A stretch of DNA of 64,000 nucleotides from Streptomyces sp. LaPpAH-108 (GCF_000373625.1 NZ_KB891987.1:434001-498000), one strand, 5' to 3'. Shown: positions 41,729 through 50,374, numbered from the stretch's first letter. Notes: generated by a model not told the origin, from the sequence alone. Numbers and translations are program-made.

Positions 41729-42589
41729 ATGACGCCCCGCGATGCAGCAGAGAACAGCCGTTGGTCCGATCTGGAACGGCCGCCCCTGAGTTCTGTCGGA
41801 CTGCGGCGGGCGCTGGTGCGGGAGGGCGGGTTGTGGTCGCGGGTCGACGTGGTGCCGAGCACCGGGTCGACCAACTCCGATCTCGTCGCGCGGGCGAACG
41901 CGGGGGAGGCGGAGGAGGGGACGGTGCTGGTCGCCGAGGCGCAGACGGCGGCGCGGGGGCGGCTCGACCGGCGGTGGACGGCTCCGCCGCGCTCGGGGCT
42001 GTTCTTCTCCGTCCTGCTGCGGCCCGCCGAGGTCCCCATGGAGCGCTGGGGCTGGCTGCCGCTGCTGACCGGCGTGGCGGTGGCGACCGCGCTGTCCCGC
42101 ACGGCGGGCGTCGACACGGCCCTGAAATGGCCCAACGATCTCCTGGTCACCGTCGACGGCGAGGAGCGCAAGGCCGGGGGCATCCTCGCCGAGCGGGCCG
42201 GTGCGGACGGCGTGGTCATCGGCGTCGGCCTCAACATCACCCTGCGCGCCGACGAACTCCCCGTCCCCCAGGCGGGCTCCCTCCTCCTCGCCGGTGCCGT
42301 GAACACCGACCGCGACCCCCTGCTCCGCGCGGTCCTCCGCTCCCTGGAGGACTGGTACGACCGCTGGCGCACGGCCTCCGGCGACCCCGCCACGAGCGGC
42401 CTCCAGGCGACCTACGTGGCAGGCTGCGCCACCCTCGGCCGCCAGGTCCGCGCGGAACTCCCCGGCGACCGGGTCCTACGGGGCGAGGCGACGGCCATCG
42501 ACGGCGACGGACGCCTGGTCATCACGACGGTGGGCGGCGAGCGGGAGGCCGTGGGGGCGGGGGACGTCGTGCATCTGCGGCCGGAGTAG
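41729..42589 (+). CDS. birA: Biotin-[acetyl-CoA-carboxylase] ligase
   Basis: ATG 41729 follows AAAGGAA (41717-41723); TTG 41726 is an in-frame alternative. The 286-residue enzyme has the ligase core with VDVVPSTGSTNSDL (~40), the biotinyl-AMP loop AARGRLDRRW (~75-84), the KWPNDLL motif (~132), KAGGILAE (~148) and GVGLNI (~166), then a C-terminal SH3-like domain. It has no N-terminal DNA-binding domain (class I). It attaches biotin to the Lys of EAMKM in the alpha subunit encoded nearby. The start is only 18 bp from the left end of the IS element, so its native promoter may have been changed. Confidence 0.94.
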   Translation: MTPRDAAENSRWSDLERPPLSSVGLRRALVREGGLWSRVDVVPSTGSTNSDLVARANAGEAEEGTVLVAEAQTAARGRLDRRWTAPPRSGLFFSVLLRPAEVPMERWGWLPLLTGVAVATALSRTAGVDTALKWPNDLLVTVDGEERKAGGILAERAGADGVVIGVGLNITLRADELPVPQAGSLLLAGAVNTDRDPLLRAVLRSLEDWYDRWRTASGDPATSGLQATYVAGCATLGRQVRAELPGDRVLRGEATAIDGDGRLVITTVGGEREAVGAGDVVHLRPE

Positions 42590-42639
42590 GTGCGGGCGGG
42601 GAGGGGCGGCTGTGGAGTGGTGCGTGGGGCTGTCCTAGC

Positions 42640-43290
42640 GGGGGCTCGGGCACGGTCTCGTCGGCAGGGGCGGGGTGGCTCGGCCGGTCCGCGGTGGAAG
42701 AGCCGGTGCCGTGGCCGCGCCCCGCTGCCGTACCCCCGCCCGTCCGGGCAGCTCGCGGGGCCGTCCTGAGTGGCCGATGCGGATGGGGGCGCCCCGGCGA
42801 AGGCGCGGTGGCTCGGAGGGCCCCCGGCAGAGGAGTCGGTTCGACTCGGGTGGACCCCGGCGAGGGGTCGGGCTGGGCCGGGTGGACCCGGGTCGGGGCG
42901 TCGGACCGGCTCGGAAGGTGCCCCGCAGCAGAAGAGTCGGGCCTGGTGGCTGTAACCCCGCTGCCGTACACCCGGCGCGCCCGTCCTGAGGGTCTTGGGG
43001 GGGCGCCTCGGGCGGGGGTGGCTCGGGGTGCCCTCGGCAAGGGGGTCGGTTCGACTCGGGCGGACCCCGGGCGAGGGGCCGGGCTGGAACGGGCGGACCG
43101 CGGCCGGGGCGTCGGACCGGCTCGGAGGGTGCCCTCAGTAGAAGAAGCCCGGACCTGGTGTGCCCCGCTGCCGTACCCCCGGGCGCCCCTCCTGAGAGGC
43201 CGAGGTGTCTCAGTACGCCCCAGCGAGGGCACGGTGGCTCGAAGCACTCGTCGGGGGTGGTCGGGCCGTCACAGGGGGGCGCGTGTCCCC
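42640..43290. repeat. Three imperfect ~210-236-bp tandem repeats between birA and the cyclase gene
   Basis: The GCTGCCGTAC core occurs at 42724, 42960 and 43167, and GTCGGTTCGACTCGG occurs at 42835 and 43045 (210 bp apart). The copies share blocks GGACCGGCTCGGA(A/G)GGTGCC and GCCCGTCCTGAG. The intervening 890 bp carry no credible gene. The repeats end at ~43,290, and the remainder leads to the cyclase start. Confidence 0.7.
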
Positions 43291-43480
43291 GGGGAAGCGC
43301 CGGGCTGTGTACGACGGCTGCACCGCCGGAGGCAGCCCGCGCCCCCGTGCGACCCGGGTGCTCCGTCAGCGGGGGAGCGTTCGTCCGGTCGGACGGTCCC
43401 AGCGGAGTGAGCTGGCGCACACCTGCCGTAGAGTTGAGGCCGGTCGGACCTGACCGCGGCAGATCGGAAGGGCAGCAGGC

Positions 43481-44599
43481 GTGAGCGTCGACGACACGGG
43501 CTCCGGCGCGGGCGCGGAGGGCCGGGTGGACCCCGATGCCCCCGACCCCGGCGACGACCCGCTCGCCCTCCGCCTCGAACAGCTGATCCTCGGCGCCGAG
43601 CGCCGTTACACCCCCTTCCAGGCTGCCCGCAGCGCCGGTGTCTCCATGGAGCTGGCGTCCCGTTTCTGGCGGGCGATGGGCTTCGCGGACATAGGCCAGG
43701 CCAAGGCGTTGACCGAGGCCGACGTACTCGCCCTGCGGCGGCTCGCCGGTCTGGTGGAGGCGGGCCTGCTCAGCGAGGCGATGGCCGTACAGGTCGCCCG
43801 GTCCACCGGACAGACCACCGCCCGGCTGGCCGAGTGGCAGATCGACTCCTTCCTGGAGGGCCTGACCGAGCCCCCCGAGCCGGGCATGACCCGTACCGAG
43901 GTGACGTACCCGATCATCGAGCTGCTCCTGCCCGAGCTGGAGGAGTTCCTGGTCTACGTGTGGCGGCGCCAGCTCGCCGCGTCGGCCGGGCGCGTCATGC
44001 AGACCGTGGACGACGCGGAGATGGTCGACCGCCGCCTCGCCGTCGCCTTCGCGGACCTCGTCGGCTTCACCCGCCTGACCCGGCGGATGGAGGAGGAGGA
44101 GCTGGGCGAGCTGGTCGAGGCGTTCGAGACGACCGCCGCCGACCTGGTGGCCGCGCGCGGCGGACGGCTCATCAAGACCCTGGGCGACGAGGTGCTGTAC
44201 GTCGCGGACGACGCCGCCCTCGCTGCCGACATCGCGCTGCGCCTGGTGGAGACGCTGGCCAACGACGAGACGATGCCCGAGCTGCGCGTCGGCATGGCGT
44301 TCGGCACGGTGACCACCCGGATGGGCGACGTGTTCGGTACGACCGTGAACCTCGCCTCCCGGCTGACCTCGATAGCCCCGCGCGACGCCGTACTGGTGGA
44401 CAGCGCCTTCGCCGAGGAACTGATCCGGACCGGTGTCGCACCCGCCTCGGAGGCGGAGGCCGCGGAAGCAGTGGCCACCGCCGAGAAGGAGGGCGAGGAG
44501 CCGCCCGCCTACCGCTTCGCGCTCCAGCCGATGTGGCAGCGCCCGGTGCGTGGCCTCGGCGTCGTCGAGCCCTGGCTTCTCGCGCGCCGCCCTTCCTGA
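43481..44599 (+). CDS. cya: Class III adenylate cyclase
   Basis: GTG 43481 gives 372 residues (VSVDDTGSGAGAEGRVDPDA). Residues ~30-165 match the pH-sensing regulatory domain of mycobacterial Rv1264-type cyclases (RLEQLILGAERRYTPFQAAR). The catalytic domain at ~185-345 has the metal Asp in VAFADLVGFTRL, the second Asp in LGDEVLYVADD, and the Asn/Arg pair in GTTVNLASRLTS. It should form homodimers and make cAMP, which in S. coelicolor is needed for germination and development. It stands alone after the repeat region; the next gene is convergent. Confidence 0.94.
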   Translation: MSVDDTGSGAGAEGRVDPDAPDPGDDPLALRLEQLILGAERRYTPFQAARSAGVSMELASRFWRAMGFADIGQAKALTEADVLALRRLAGLVEAGLLSEAMAVQVARSTGQTTARLAEWQIDSFLEGLTEPPEPGMTRTEVTYPIIELLLPELEEFLVYVWRRQLAASAGRVMQTVDDAEMVDRRLAVAFADLVGFTRLTRRMEEEELGELVEAFETTAADLVAARGGRLIKTLGDEVLYVADDAALAADIALRLVETLANDETMPELRVGMAFGTVTTRMGDVFGTTVNLASRLTSIAPRDAVLVDSAFAEELIRTGVAPASEAEAAEAVATAEKEGEEPPAYRFALQPMWQRPVRGLGVVEPWLLARRPS

Positions 44600-44633
44600 C
44601 CGACGGCGCGGACGGTACGGACCGTACGGCCTC

Positions 44634-45407
44634 TCACGAGCCGCCCAGCCGCAGGCACAGCCCGAGCAGGCACACCCCGCTCTGCTGCGGCGGGGCCGCG
44701 CTGTGGGTCGGCTCCGGGGCGGGGGCCGCGGTGTGGGACGGCGCGGGGGCGGGGGCGGTCTTGGCAGGTTCGGGCTCGGACGCGGTCGCGGGGCCGGGGT
44801 CGGTGGTGTGCGGGGCGTCGTGCGACTGGCTGCCGGTGCCCGTATCCGGGTCGGGGTCCGCGTGCGGCGGTGTGTCCGCCGTGGTGGTGCCCTGGCCGAC
44901 CGTTTCTGCAGTGTCCTTCCGCGCGGACGGCTTCTTGTCCTCGGCGGCGTCCGTACCGGTCGGCGCGGGGCGCGTACCGCCCAGGGCCGTGGCGGCCGAC
45001 GGCAGTGCCGTGGGCGCGGCGGCGAGCGACGCGGACGCGTCGGGCGAGTCGCCGGTGCGCTCGGCTCCCCAGCCGTGCTGCGGCTCGGCCTCGGCGGTGG
45101 CGGGCCCGGCGAGGCCGGACTCCGGGGCGACGCGCACGAGGCTGAGGACCCCGGCGGCGAGCGCGAGCCCACCGGCGGCGAGGAGCACCTTGCGGGGGCG
45201 GGGACGACGGTGGCGGCCCCGGCGCGGCGGGGGTACGGCGGCGTCCTTCGCGGACTGCGGCAGAGCGGCCGTCGACTCGGGCAGGTCGGCCAGGGTGATC
45301 GCGATCGGCTTGGTGGGGGCGGGGGCGTTCGACGGTGTGCTGGACCGGCCGTCCCGCGCTGTCCCCGGGGGCTTCGGGCCCGGTGTCTTCGCATTGCTCG
45401 GCGTCAT
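44634..45407 (-). CDS. Single-pass membrane protein, low-complexity, 257 aa
   Basis: A ~70-residue Pro/Lys-rich cytoplasmic N-terminus precedes a basic stop-transfer stretch (RRGRHRRPRPRK) and one helix VLLAAGGLALAAGVLSLV (~74-91). A ~165-residue external tail rich in Ala, Pro, Thr and Glu follows. The last ~15 residues (SGVCLLGLCLRLGGS) hold two cysteines. Composition suggests an extended linker that crosses the cell wall. I recognise no domain. It lies between cya and the enoyl-CoA hydratase gene, transcribed away from the latter. Confidence 0.65.
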   Translation of the reverse strand: MTPSNAKTPGPKPPGTARDGRSSTPSNAPAPTKPIAITLADLPESTAALPQSAKDAAVPPPRRGRHRRPRPRKVLLAAGGLALAAGVLSLVRVAPESGLAGPATAEAEPQHGWGAERTGDSPDASASLAAAPTALPSAATALGGTRPAPTGTDAAEDKKPSARKDTAETVGQGTTTADTPPHADPDPDTGTGSQSHDAPHTTDPGPATASEPEPAKTAPAPAPSHTAAPAPEPTHSAAPPQQSGVCLLGLCLRLGGS

Positions 45408-45579
45408 GTCATCCCTCCCCGCCGCGCACGCTATGCGTTGCTGTGGGCGGTGTGGGAGGAGTCGAACGGGATGTCACTCGAACGGGTGTAGGGCGGTCTC
45501 AGGGTCGAGTCAGGGCGGCGTCAGGGTCGGTCGGCCTTCCCCTGGGCCCGGCGGGGCTGCGATGATCGAGGCGGATTCA

Positions 45580-45595
45580 GTTAACCCGCGTTAAC
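45580..45595. promoter_or_regulatory. Double GTTAAC palindrome before the enoyl-CoA hydratase gene
   Basis: GTTAAC (45580-45585) and GTTAAC (45590-45595) are separated by CCGC, 12 bp before the start of the hydratase gene and directly upstream of its GGAGGG ribosome site. AT-rich repeats of this kind are unusual in such GC-rich DNA and fit an operator for a TetR/FadR-like regulator. Confidence 0.5.
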
Positions 45596-45606
45596 CGGAG
45601 GGTGTC

Positions 45607-46401
45607 ATGAGCGAGGAGCGGTTCGGGGAGTTCGTGCTGGTGCGGCGGCACGGGCACGTGGCGGAGCTGGTGCTGGACCGGCCCAAGGCCATGAACGCGG
45701 TCTCCACGGAGATGGCCCGCTCGCTCACGGCGGCGTGCGCGGCGCTGGCCGCCGACCGGGAGGCGCGCGTGGTCGTCCTGACCTCCTCGCACGAACGGGC
45801 GTTCTGTGTCGGGGCGGACCTCAAGGAGCGGAACTCCTTCACCGACGCGGACCTGATGCGTCAGCGGCCGGTGGCGCGGGCGGCCTACATCGGGGTCCTT
45901 GAGCTGCCCATGCCGACCATCGCGGCGGTGCACGGCTTCGCCCTCGGCGGCGGCTTCGAGCTGGCGCTCGCCTGCGACCTGATCGTCGCGGACGGTACGG
46001 CGGTGGTGGGGCTGCCGGAGGTGTCGGTGGGCGTGATCCCGGGCGGCGGTGGTACGCAGCTGCTGCCCAGACGGGTCGGGGCGGCGCGCGCGGCCGAGCT
46101 GATCTTCACGGCGCGGCGCGTGGAGGCGGACGAGGCGGGGCGGCTGGGTCTGGTGGACCAGGTGGTGGCGGCGGGGCGGGACCGCGACGAGGCGTTGGCG
46201 CTGGCCGCGCGGATCGCTGGGAACTCGCCGGTGGGGCTGCGGGCGGCCAAGCGGGCGTTGCGGTTGGGGGTGGGGCTGGAGCTTCGGGCGGGGCTGGAGG
46301 TGGAGGACGCGGCGTGGCGGGCCACGGCGTTCTCGGGGGATCGGGCGGAGGGGGTGGCGGCGTTCAACGAGAAGCGGGTGCCTGCGTGGCCTGGCGAGTA
46401 G
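45607..46401 (+). CDS. Enoyl-CoA hydratase/isomerase family protein
   Basis: The 264-residue crotonase-fold protein starts at ATG 45607 after GGAGGG. It shows the oxyanion-hole region GADLKERNSF (~62) and the signature AAVHGFALGGGFELALACDL (~98-117). A catalytic Glu is in GLPEVSVGVIPGGGGTQLLP (~134-153). Thus both the helical acidic residue and the G-G-G-x-E element are present. It probably hydrates enoyl-CoAs in fatty-acid breakdown. The double GTTAAC motif just upstream suggests specific control. It is isolated; no partner beta-oxidation gene is adjacent. Confidence 0.9.
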   Translation: MSEERFGEFVLVRRHGHVAELVLDRPKAMNAVSTEMARSLTAACAALAADREARVVVLTSSHERAFCVGADLKERNSFTDADLMRQRPVARAAYIGVLELPMPTIAAVHGFALGGGFELALACDLIVADGTAVVGLPEVSVGVIPGGGGTQLLPRRVGAARAAELIFTARRVEADEAGRLGLVDQVVAAGRDRDEALALAARIAGNSPVGLRAAKRALRLGVGLELRAGLEVEDAAWRATAFSGDRAEGVAAFNEKRVPAWPGE

Positions 46402-46655
46402 TTCGGGTGCGGGTTCGTTGTGGCTGGTCGCGCAGTTCCCCGCGCCCCTGGATCGGCTGAGGTGAGTGGTTCGGGTGCGGGTTCGTTGTGGCTTGTCGCG
46501 CAGTTCCCCGCGCCCCTGGGTGGGCTGGGCTGGGTGGTTCGGCTTTCGTGCCGTCGTGGCTTGGCGCGCAGTTCCCCGCGCCCCTTGGGGTGGTTGCGGT
46601 GTCGTGTCGGCTTTCGCGTCGTCGTGGCCTCTCGCGCAGTTCCCCGCGCCCCCAA
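46395..46655. repeat. Four copies of the 19-bp intergenic repeat at exactly 68-bp spacing
   Basis: GCGCAGTTCCCCGCGCCCC starts at 46430, 46498, 46566 and 46634, so the three intervals are all 68 bp. The units also share GGTTCGGGTGCGGGTTCGTT or GGCTTTCG(C/T)GCCGTCGTGG ahead of the core. The array fills the gap between the hydratase and diguanylate cyclase genes. Two further copies occur at 34,807 and 34,876. Confidence 0.85.
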
Positions 46656-46755
46656 AAGAAACTCACCGCGCTTTACAGGTCAGCCCACTCCGCACAGTCC
46701 ACCTGAGTGCCCTGCCTGCGATACCGGCGGAGCAATTGGTGCCTAACCTGGAGTA

Positions 46756-47898
46756 ATGGGTGAGGACAAGCGGCTTGCCGCTGTGGTGGCGCTGGCTCAG
46801 GGGATGGCGGCGGCGCGTACCGGGACGGAGTCGTGGCGGGCGGCGGCGGCCGGGGCGTGCCGGGCGCTGGACGGGAGTTTCGCCGCGCTGTCGGTGTGGG
46901 AGCGGGAGCTGGGGCGGCTGCGGGTGCTGGTGAACGTGGGGGAGCGGGCCGAGGGCGAGGAGGAGTTTCCGGAGGCGGAGGCGTATCCGGTGCATCAGTT
47001 CCCGGAGATCACCGAGTTCCTGCACGAGCGGTGGGCCGGGGGCGGGGAGCCGAACGCGTGGGTGGAGACCGCGTGGGGGCCCGCCGCGGGCACCCCGGGC
47101 TACTTCCATCAGCGGGTCGCCGCGCTGCGCCGCCGGGGCCGGGGCTGCTGTGTCGTGGCGCCGGTCGTGCTGCACGGCAGGGCGTGGGGCGAGCTGTATG
47201 TGGCGCGGGCGGACGGTGCGCCGGTGTTCGACCGGGGTGACGCCGACTTCGCCACCGTGCTCGCGGCGGTCGTGGCGGCGGGCATCGCGCAGACCGAGCG
47301 CCTGGAGGAGGCGAACCGGCTGGCGTTCACCGACGCGCTGACGGGGCTCGCCAACCGGCGCGCCGTGGACGTACGCCTTGAGGAGGCCATCGAGCGGCAC
47401 CGCGCGGAGGGGGTGCCGGTCAGCCTCGTCGTCTGTGATCTGAACGGGCTCAAGCGGGTCAACGACACGCACGGGCACGCCGTCGGGGACCGGCTGCTGG
47501 AGCGGTTCGGGTCGGTGCTGTCGTTGTGCGGGGCGATGGTGCCGGGCGCGCTCGCGGCGCGGCTCGGTGGGGACGAGTTCTGTCTGCTCGCGGTGGGGCC
47601 GCCCGCCGACGACGTGGTGAAGGCGGCCGACGAGCTGTGCCGCAGGGCCGGGGAGCTGGAGCTGGGCGAGGGGGTGGCGTGCGGGGTGGCCTCGACGGAG
47701 GACCCGATCGGGCCGGTGCGGGACGCGCGGCGGCTGTTCCGGCTGGCCGACGCGGCGCAGTACCGGGCCAAGGCCGAGCGGGCCGACCGGCCGGTGGTGG
47801 CGGGGCGGGAGGGTCCTGACGACCCGGTGGTCCGGCTGGCCGACGAGGCGTCGCCCGCCCGGCCCGAGCGCCGTCGCTTCCGGGGGCGGCTGCCGTGA
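46756..47898 (+). CDS. cdgE: GAF-GGDEF diguanylate cyclase
   Basis: The 380-residue protein has a GAF domain at ~8-180 and a GGDEF domain at ~185-335 with exact GGDEF at 271-275. The active-site Asp in LVVCDLNGLKRVNDTHGH (~226-240) is present, so it is likely to make c-di-GMP from GTP. No RxxD inhibition site precedes GGDEF (the sequence is PGALAARLGGDEF), suggesting weak product inhibition. The ~40-residue C-terminal tail is Pro/Arg-rich. In S. coelicolor the gene in this position near hutH is a c-di-GMP cyclase that affects development; the symbol is by that synteny and is moderately certain. Confidence 0.85.
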   Translation: MGEDKRLAAVVALAQGMAAARTGTESWRAAAAGACRALDGSFAALSVWERELGRLRVLVNVGERAEGEEEFPEAEAYPVHQFPEITEFLHERWAGGGEPNAWVETAWGPAAGTPGYFHQRVAALRRRGRGCCVVAPVVLHGRAWGELYVARADGAPVFDRGDADFATVLAAVVAAGIAQTERLEEANRLAFTDALTGLANRRAVDVRLEEAIERHRAEGVPVSLVVCDLNGLKRVNDTHGHAVGDRLLERFGSVLSLCGAMVPGALAARLGGDEFCLLAVGPPADDVVKAADELCRRAGELELGEGVACGVASTEDPIGPVRDARRLFRLADAAQYRAKAERADRPVVAGREGPDDPVVRLADEASPARPERRRFRGRLP

Positions 47899-47962
47899 GG
47901 GCGGAGCCCGGTGCCGTGAGCGGGAGCACAGCAGAAGTAAGGGGTGAGACCGCAATCCACTG

Positions 47963-47991
47963 GTGACAGCGCGGAATTCAGTGCGTACGCT
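47963..47991 (+). promoter_or_regulatory. Probable hutH promoter
   Basis: GTGACA (47963-47968) as -35 is separated by 17 bp from TACGCT (47986-47991) as -10. A transcript from here would start at about 47998-47999, i.e. at the ATG of hutH, so hutH is likely leaderless. Confidence 0.55.
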
Positions 47992-47998
47992 CCTGAAT

Positions 47999-49543
47999 AT
48001 GGATATGCACACTGTGGTGGTGGGGACCTCCGGCGTGACCGCGTCCGACGTGATTGCCGTGGCGCGCGGCGGCGCCCGCGTCGAGCTGTCGGCCGAGGCG
48101 GTGGCGGCCCTCGCGGCTGCCCGCGAGATCGTCGAGGCGCTGGCCGCGAAGCCCGACCCGGTCTACGGCGTCTCCACCGGCTTCGGCGCCCTGGCGACCC
48201 GGCACATCAGCCCGGAGCTGCGCGCCCAGCTCCAGCGCAACATCGTCCGCTCGCACGCCGCCGGTATGGGCCCGAGGGTCGAGCGGGAGGTCGTGCGGGC
48301 GCTGATGTTCCTGCGGCTGAAGACCGTCTGCTCCGGGCACACCGGCGTCCGCCCCGAGGTCGCGCAGACCATGGCCGACGTGCTGAACGCCGGGATCACG
48401 CCGGTCGTGCACGAGTACGGCTCGCTCGGCTGCTCCGGCGACCTCGCCCCGCTGTCCCACTGTGCGCTGACCCTCATGGGCGAGGGAGAGGCCGAGGGCC
48501 CCGACGGCACCGTGCGCCCGGCCGGTGAGCTGCTGCGCGAGCACGGCATCCAGCCCGTCGAGCTGCGCGAGAAGGAGGGGCTCGCCCTCCTCAACGGCAC
48601 CGACGGCATGCTCGGCATGCTGATCATGGCGCTCGCGGACCTCGACACGCTCTACAAGTCCGCCGACGTCACCGCCGCCCTCAGCCTGGAGGCGCTGCTC
48701 GGCACGGACAAGGTGCTCGCCCCCGAGCTGCACGCCATCCGCCCGCATCCGGGCCAGGCCGACTCCGCCGCCAACATGCTCGCCGTCCTCAAGGGCTCCC
48801 AGCTCACCGGGCACCACCAGGACGACGCGCCCCGCGTCCAGGACGCCTACTCGGTGCGCTGCGCACCGCAGGTCGCCGGTGCCGGACGCGACACCATGGC
48901 GCACGCCCGCCTGGTGGCCGAGCGCGAGCTGGCCGCCGCCGTCGACAACCCCGTCGTCCTCCCCGACGGACGCGTGGAGTCCAACGGCAACTTCCACGGC
49001 GCCCCGGTCGCCTACGTCCTCGACTTCCTCGCCATCGCCGCCGCCGACCTCGGCTCCATCGCCGAGCGCCGTACCGACCGGCTGCTGGACAAGAACCGCA
49101 GCCATGGGCTTCCGCCCTTCCTCGCGGACGACGCGGGGGTGGACTCCGGGCTGATGATCGCCCAGTACACGCAGGCCGCGCTGGTCAGCGAGATGAAGCG
49201 GCTGGCCGTACCCGCCTCGGCCGACTCCATCCCGTCCTCCGCGATGCAGGAGGACCACGTCTCCATGGGCTGGTCGGCCGCGCGCAAGCTGCGGACCGCC
49301 GTGGACAACCTGACGCGGATCGTCGCCGTCGAGCTGTACGCCGCCACGCGCGCCGTCGAGCTGCGCGAGGGTCTGGAGGCGGCGCCCGCCTCGCGGGCCG
49401 TCATCGACGCCGCGCGTGCCGCCGGGGTCCAGGGTCCGGGTCCGGACCGCTTCCTCGCGCCCGACCTGGCCGCCGCCGAGGAGTTCGTCCGCACGGGCGG
49501 GGTCGTCGCCGCCGCCGAGACGGTCACCGGGCCGCTGCGGTAA
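47999..49543 (+). CDS. hutH: Histidine ammonia-lyase
   Basis: ATG 47999 (MDMHTVVVGTSGVTASDVIA) gives 514 residues; ATG 48005 is possible. The GTG at 47963 is within the promoter. The MIO cofactor forms from Cys145-Ser146-Gly147 in GSLGCSGDLAPLSH (most bacteria have Ala-Ser-Gly; Cys is known in Streptomyces HutH). Other motifs are YGVSTGFGALA (~56), TGHHQDDAPRVQDAYS (~276), NFHGAPVAY (~330) and SSAMQEDHVSMG (~412). It converts histidine to urocanate and ammonia, the first step of histidine use. A -35/-10 pair puts the transcription start at the ATG. Confidence 0.97.
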   Translation: MDMHTVVVGTSGVTASDVIAVARGGARVELSAEAVAALAAAREIVEALAAKPDPVYGVSTGFGALATRHISPELRAQLQRNIVRSHAAGMGPRVEREVVRALMFLRLKTVCSGHTGVRPEVAQTMADVLNAGITPVVHEYGSLGCSGDLAPLSHCALTLMGEGEAEGPDGTVRPAGELLREHGIQPVELREKEGLALLNGTDGMLGMLIMALADLDTLYKSADVTAALSLEALLGTDKVLAPELHAIRPHPGQADSAANMLAVLKGSQLTGHHQDDAPRVQDAYSVRCAPQVAGAGRDTMAHARLVAERELAAAVDNPVVLPDGRVESNGNFHGAPVAYVLDFLAIAAADLGSIAERRTDRLLDKNRSHGLPPFLADDAGVDSGLMIAQYTQAALVSEMKRLAVPASADSIPSSAMQEDHVSMGWSAARKLRTAVDNLTRIVAVELYAATRAVELREGLEAAPASRAVIDAARAAGVQGPGPDRFLAPDLAAAEEFVRTGGVVAAAETVTGPLR

Positions 49544-49554
49544 GGCAGTCGGGA

Positions 49555-49589
49555 GACAGGGGCTCCGTCCGGACGGGCGGGGCCCTGTC
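49555..49589. terminator. Hairpin between hutH and the convergent lipoprotein gene
   Basis: GACAGGG (49555-49561) pairs with CCCTGTC (49583-49589), enclosing a palindromic CCGTCCGGACGG. It sits 12 bp past the hutH stop and serves both strands. Confidence 0.7.
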
Positions 49590-49591
49590 CG

Positions 49592-50374
49592 TCAGCGCAG
49601 CTTGGCCGACTGTGCGCTGATCACCCGGGGCGGGACCGCGTACGCCCGACGCGCCATCATCGCGCCGACGTTCATCGTCATGTACGTCGCGAGGGTGCTG
49701 CCGTGGCGGACCACCTGGAAGTGGACCGAGCCGCCGCTCGCCGCACCGTCCCCCGCTCCGTCACCGCCCGCCGCGGCGAACGCCACCGACTCCTCGCCCG
49801 CGCCCGACGCGTGCTCCGGCGTGAACGCGGTGAACGTTCGCGCGCCGGGCCCGGTGCCGCCGAAGCCGTCCGCGCAGGCCCGTACCGCGCCGGAGACCGA
49901 GCGCAGCGCGCGATGGGCGCCGTTCCCAGCGTAGGAGGCGAGGGTGATCACGGTGACGTCCCGGTCCATGCTTTGGCGCACGGCGTTCTGCACCTCGCCC
50001 TCGGACAGGCCGTCCAGGGCCGTCGCGTGGGTCTCCGGGCCGTCCTTCTCCGCCGCCGTGCGGCTGACCTGGGCCGCCGGGGTGCCGGGTGCGGTACCGG
50101 CCAGGAGCGGGAGCAGGGGGCGGCACGCGGCCCCGGCGGAGGGCGGCGGGTCACCGGCGGTGGTGCCGGGGTCGGTGGGCCGTATCTCGTAGCCGGGCAG
50201 TTCGCCCTCGGCTATGACCAGCCGGTCCAGCGCGGCGGCGTTCAGTGCCCGGCCGCGCGGGCCGGAGCCGGAGGCCGATCCGGAGCCCGAGCCGGAGCAG
50301 CCCGTGACGAGGGCGACGGACAGGGTGCTCACGGCGGCGGTGGCGCACAGGCGCACGCCCGGTGATCTCCTCAT
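49592..50374 (-). CDS. Lipoprotein of unknown function, 260 aa
   Basis: The N-terminus RRSPGVRLCATAAVSTLSVA ends in a VTGC lipobox (~Cys26). A Gly/Ser-rich linker is followed by a ~200-residue globular part (LDRLVIAEGELPGYEIRPTD, then SQMDRD-like RQSMDRDVTVITLASYAGNG and TFTAFTPEHASGAGEESVAF). This pattern of paired strands with a conserved Y-E-I and a later E-S-V-A-F matches lipoproteins common in Streptomyces without a known role. It is convergent with hutH (48 bp) and shares no operon. Confidence 0.75.
   Translation of the reverse strand: MRRSPGVRLCATAAVSTLSVALVTGCSGSGSGSASGSGPRGRALNAAALDRLVIAEGELPGYEIRPTDPGTTAGDPPPSAGAACRPLLPLLAGTAPGTPAAQVSRTAAEKDGPETHATALDGLSEGEVQNAVRQSMDRDVTVITLASYAGNGAHRALRSVSGAVRACADGFGGTGPGARTFTAFTPEHASGAGEESVAFAAAGGDGAGDGAASGGSVHFQVVRHGSTLATYMTMNVGAMMARRAYAVPPRVISAQSAKLR

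Noticed and set aside
42635..45394. 919-codon minus-strand ORF opposite the adenylate cyclase
   Set aside because: It is a shadow of the cyclase gene and the repeats; no domain structure.
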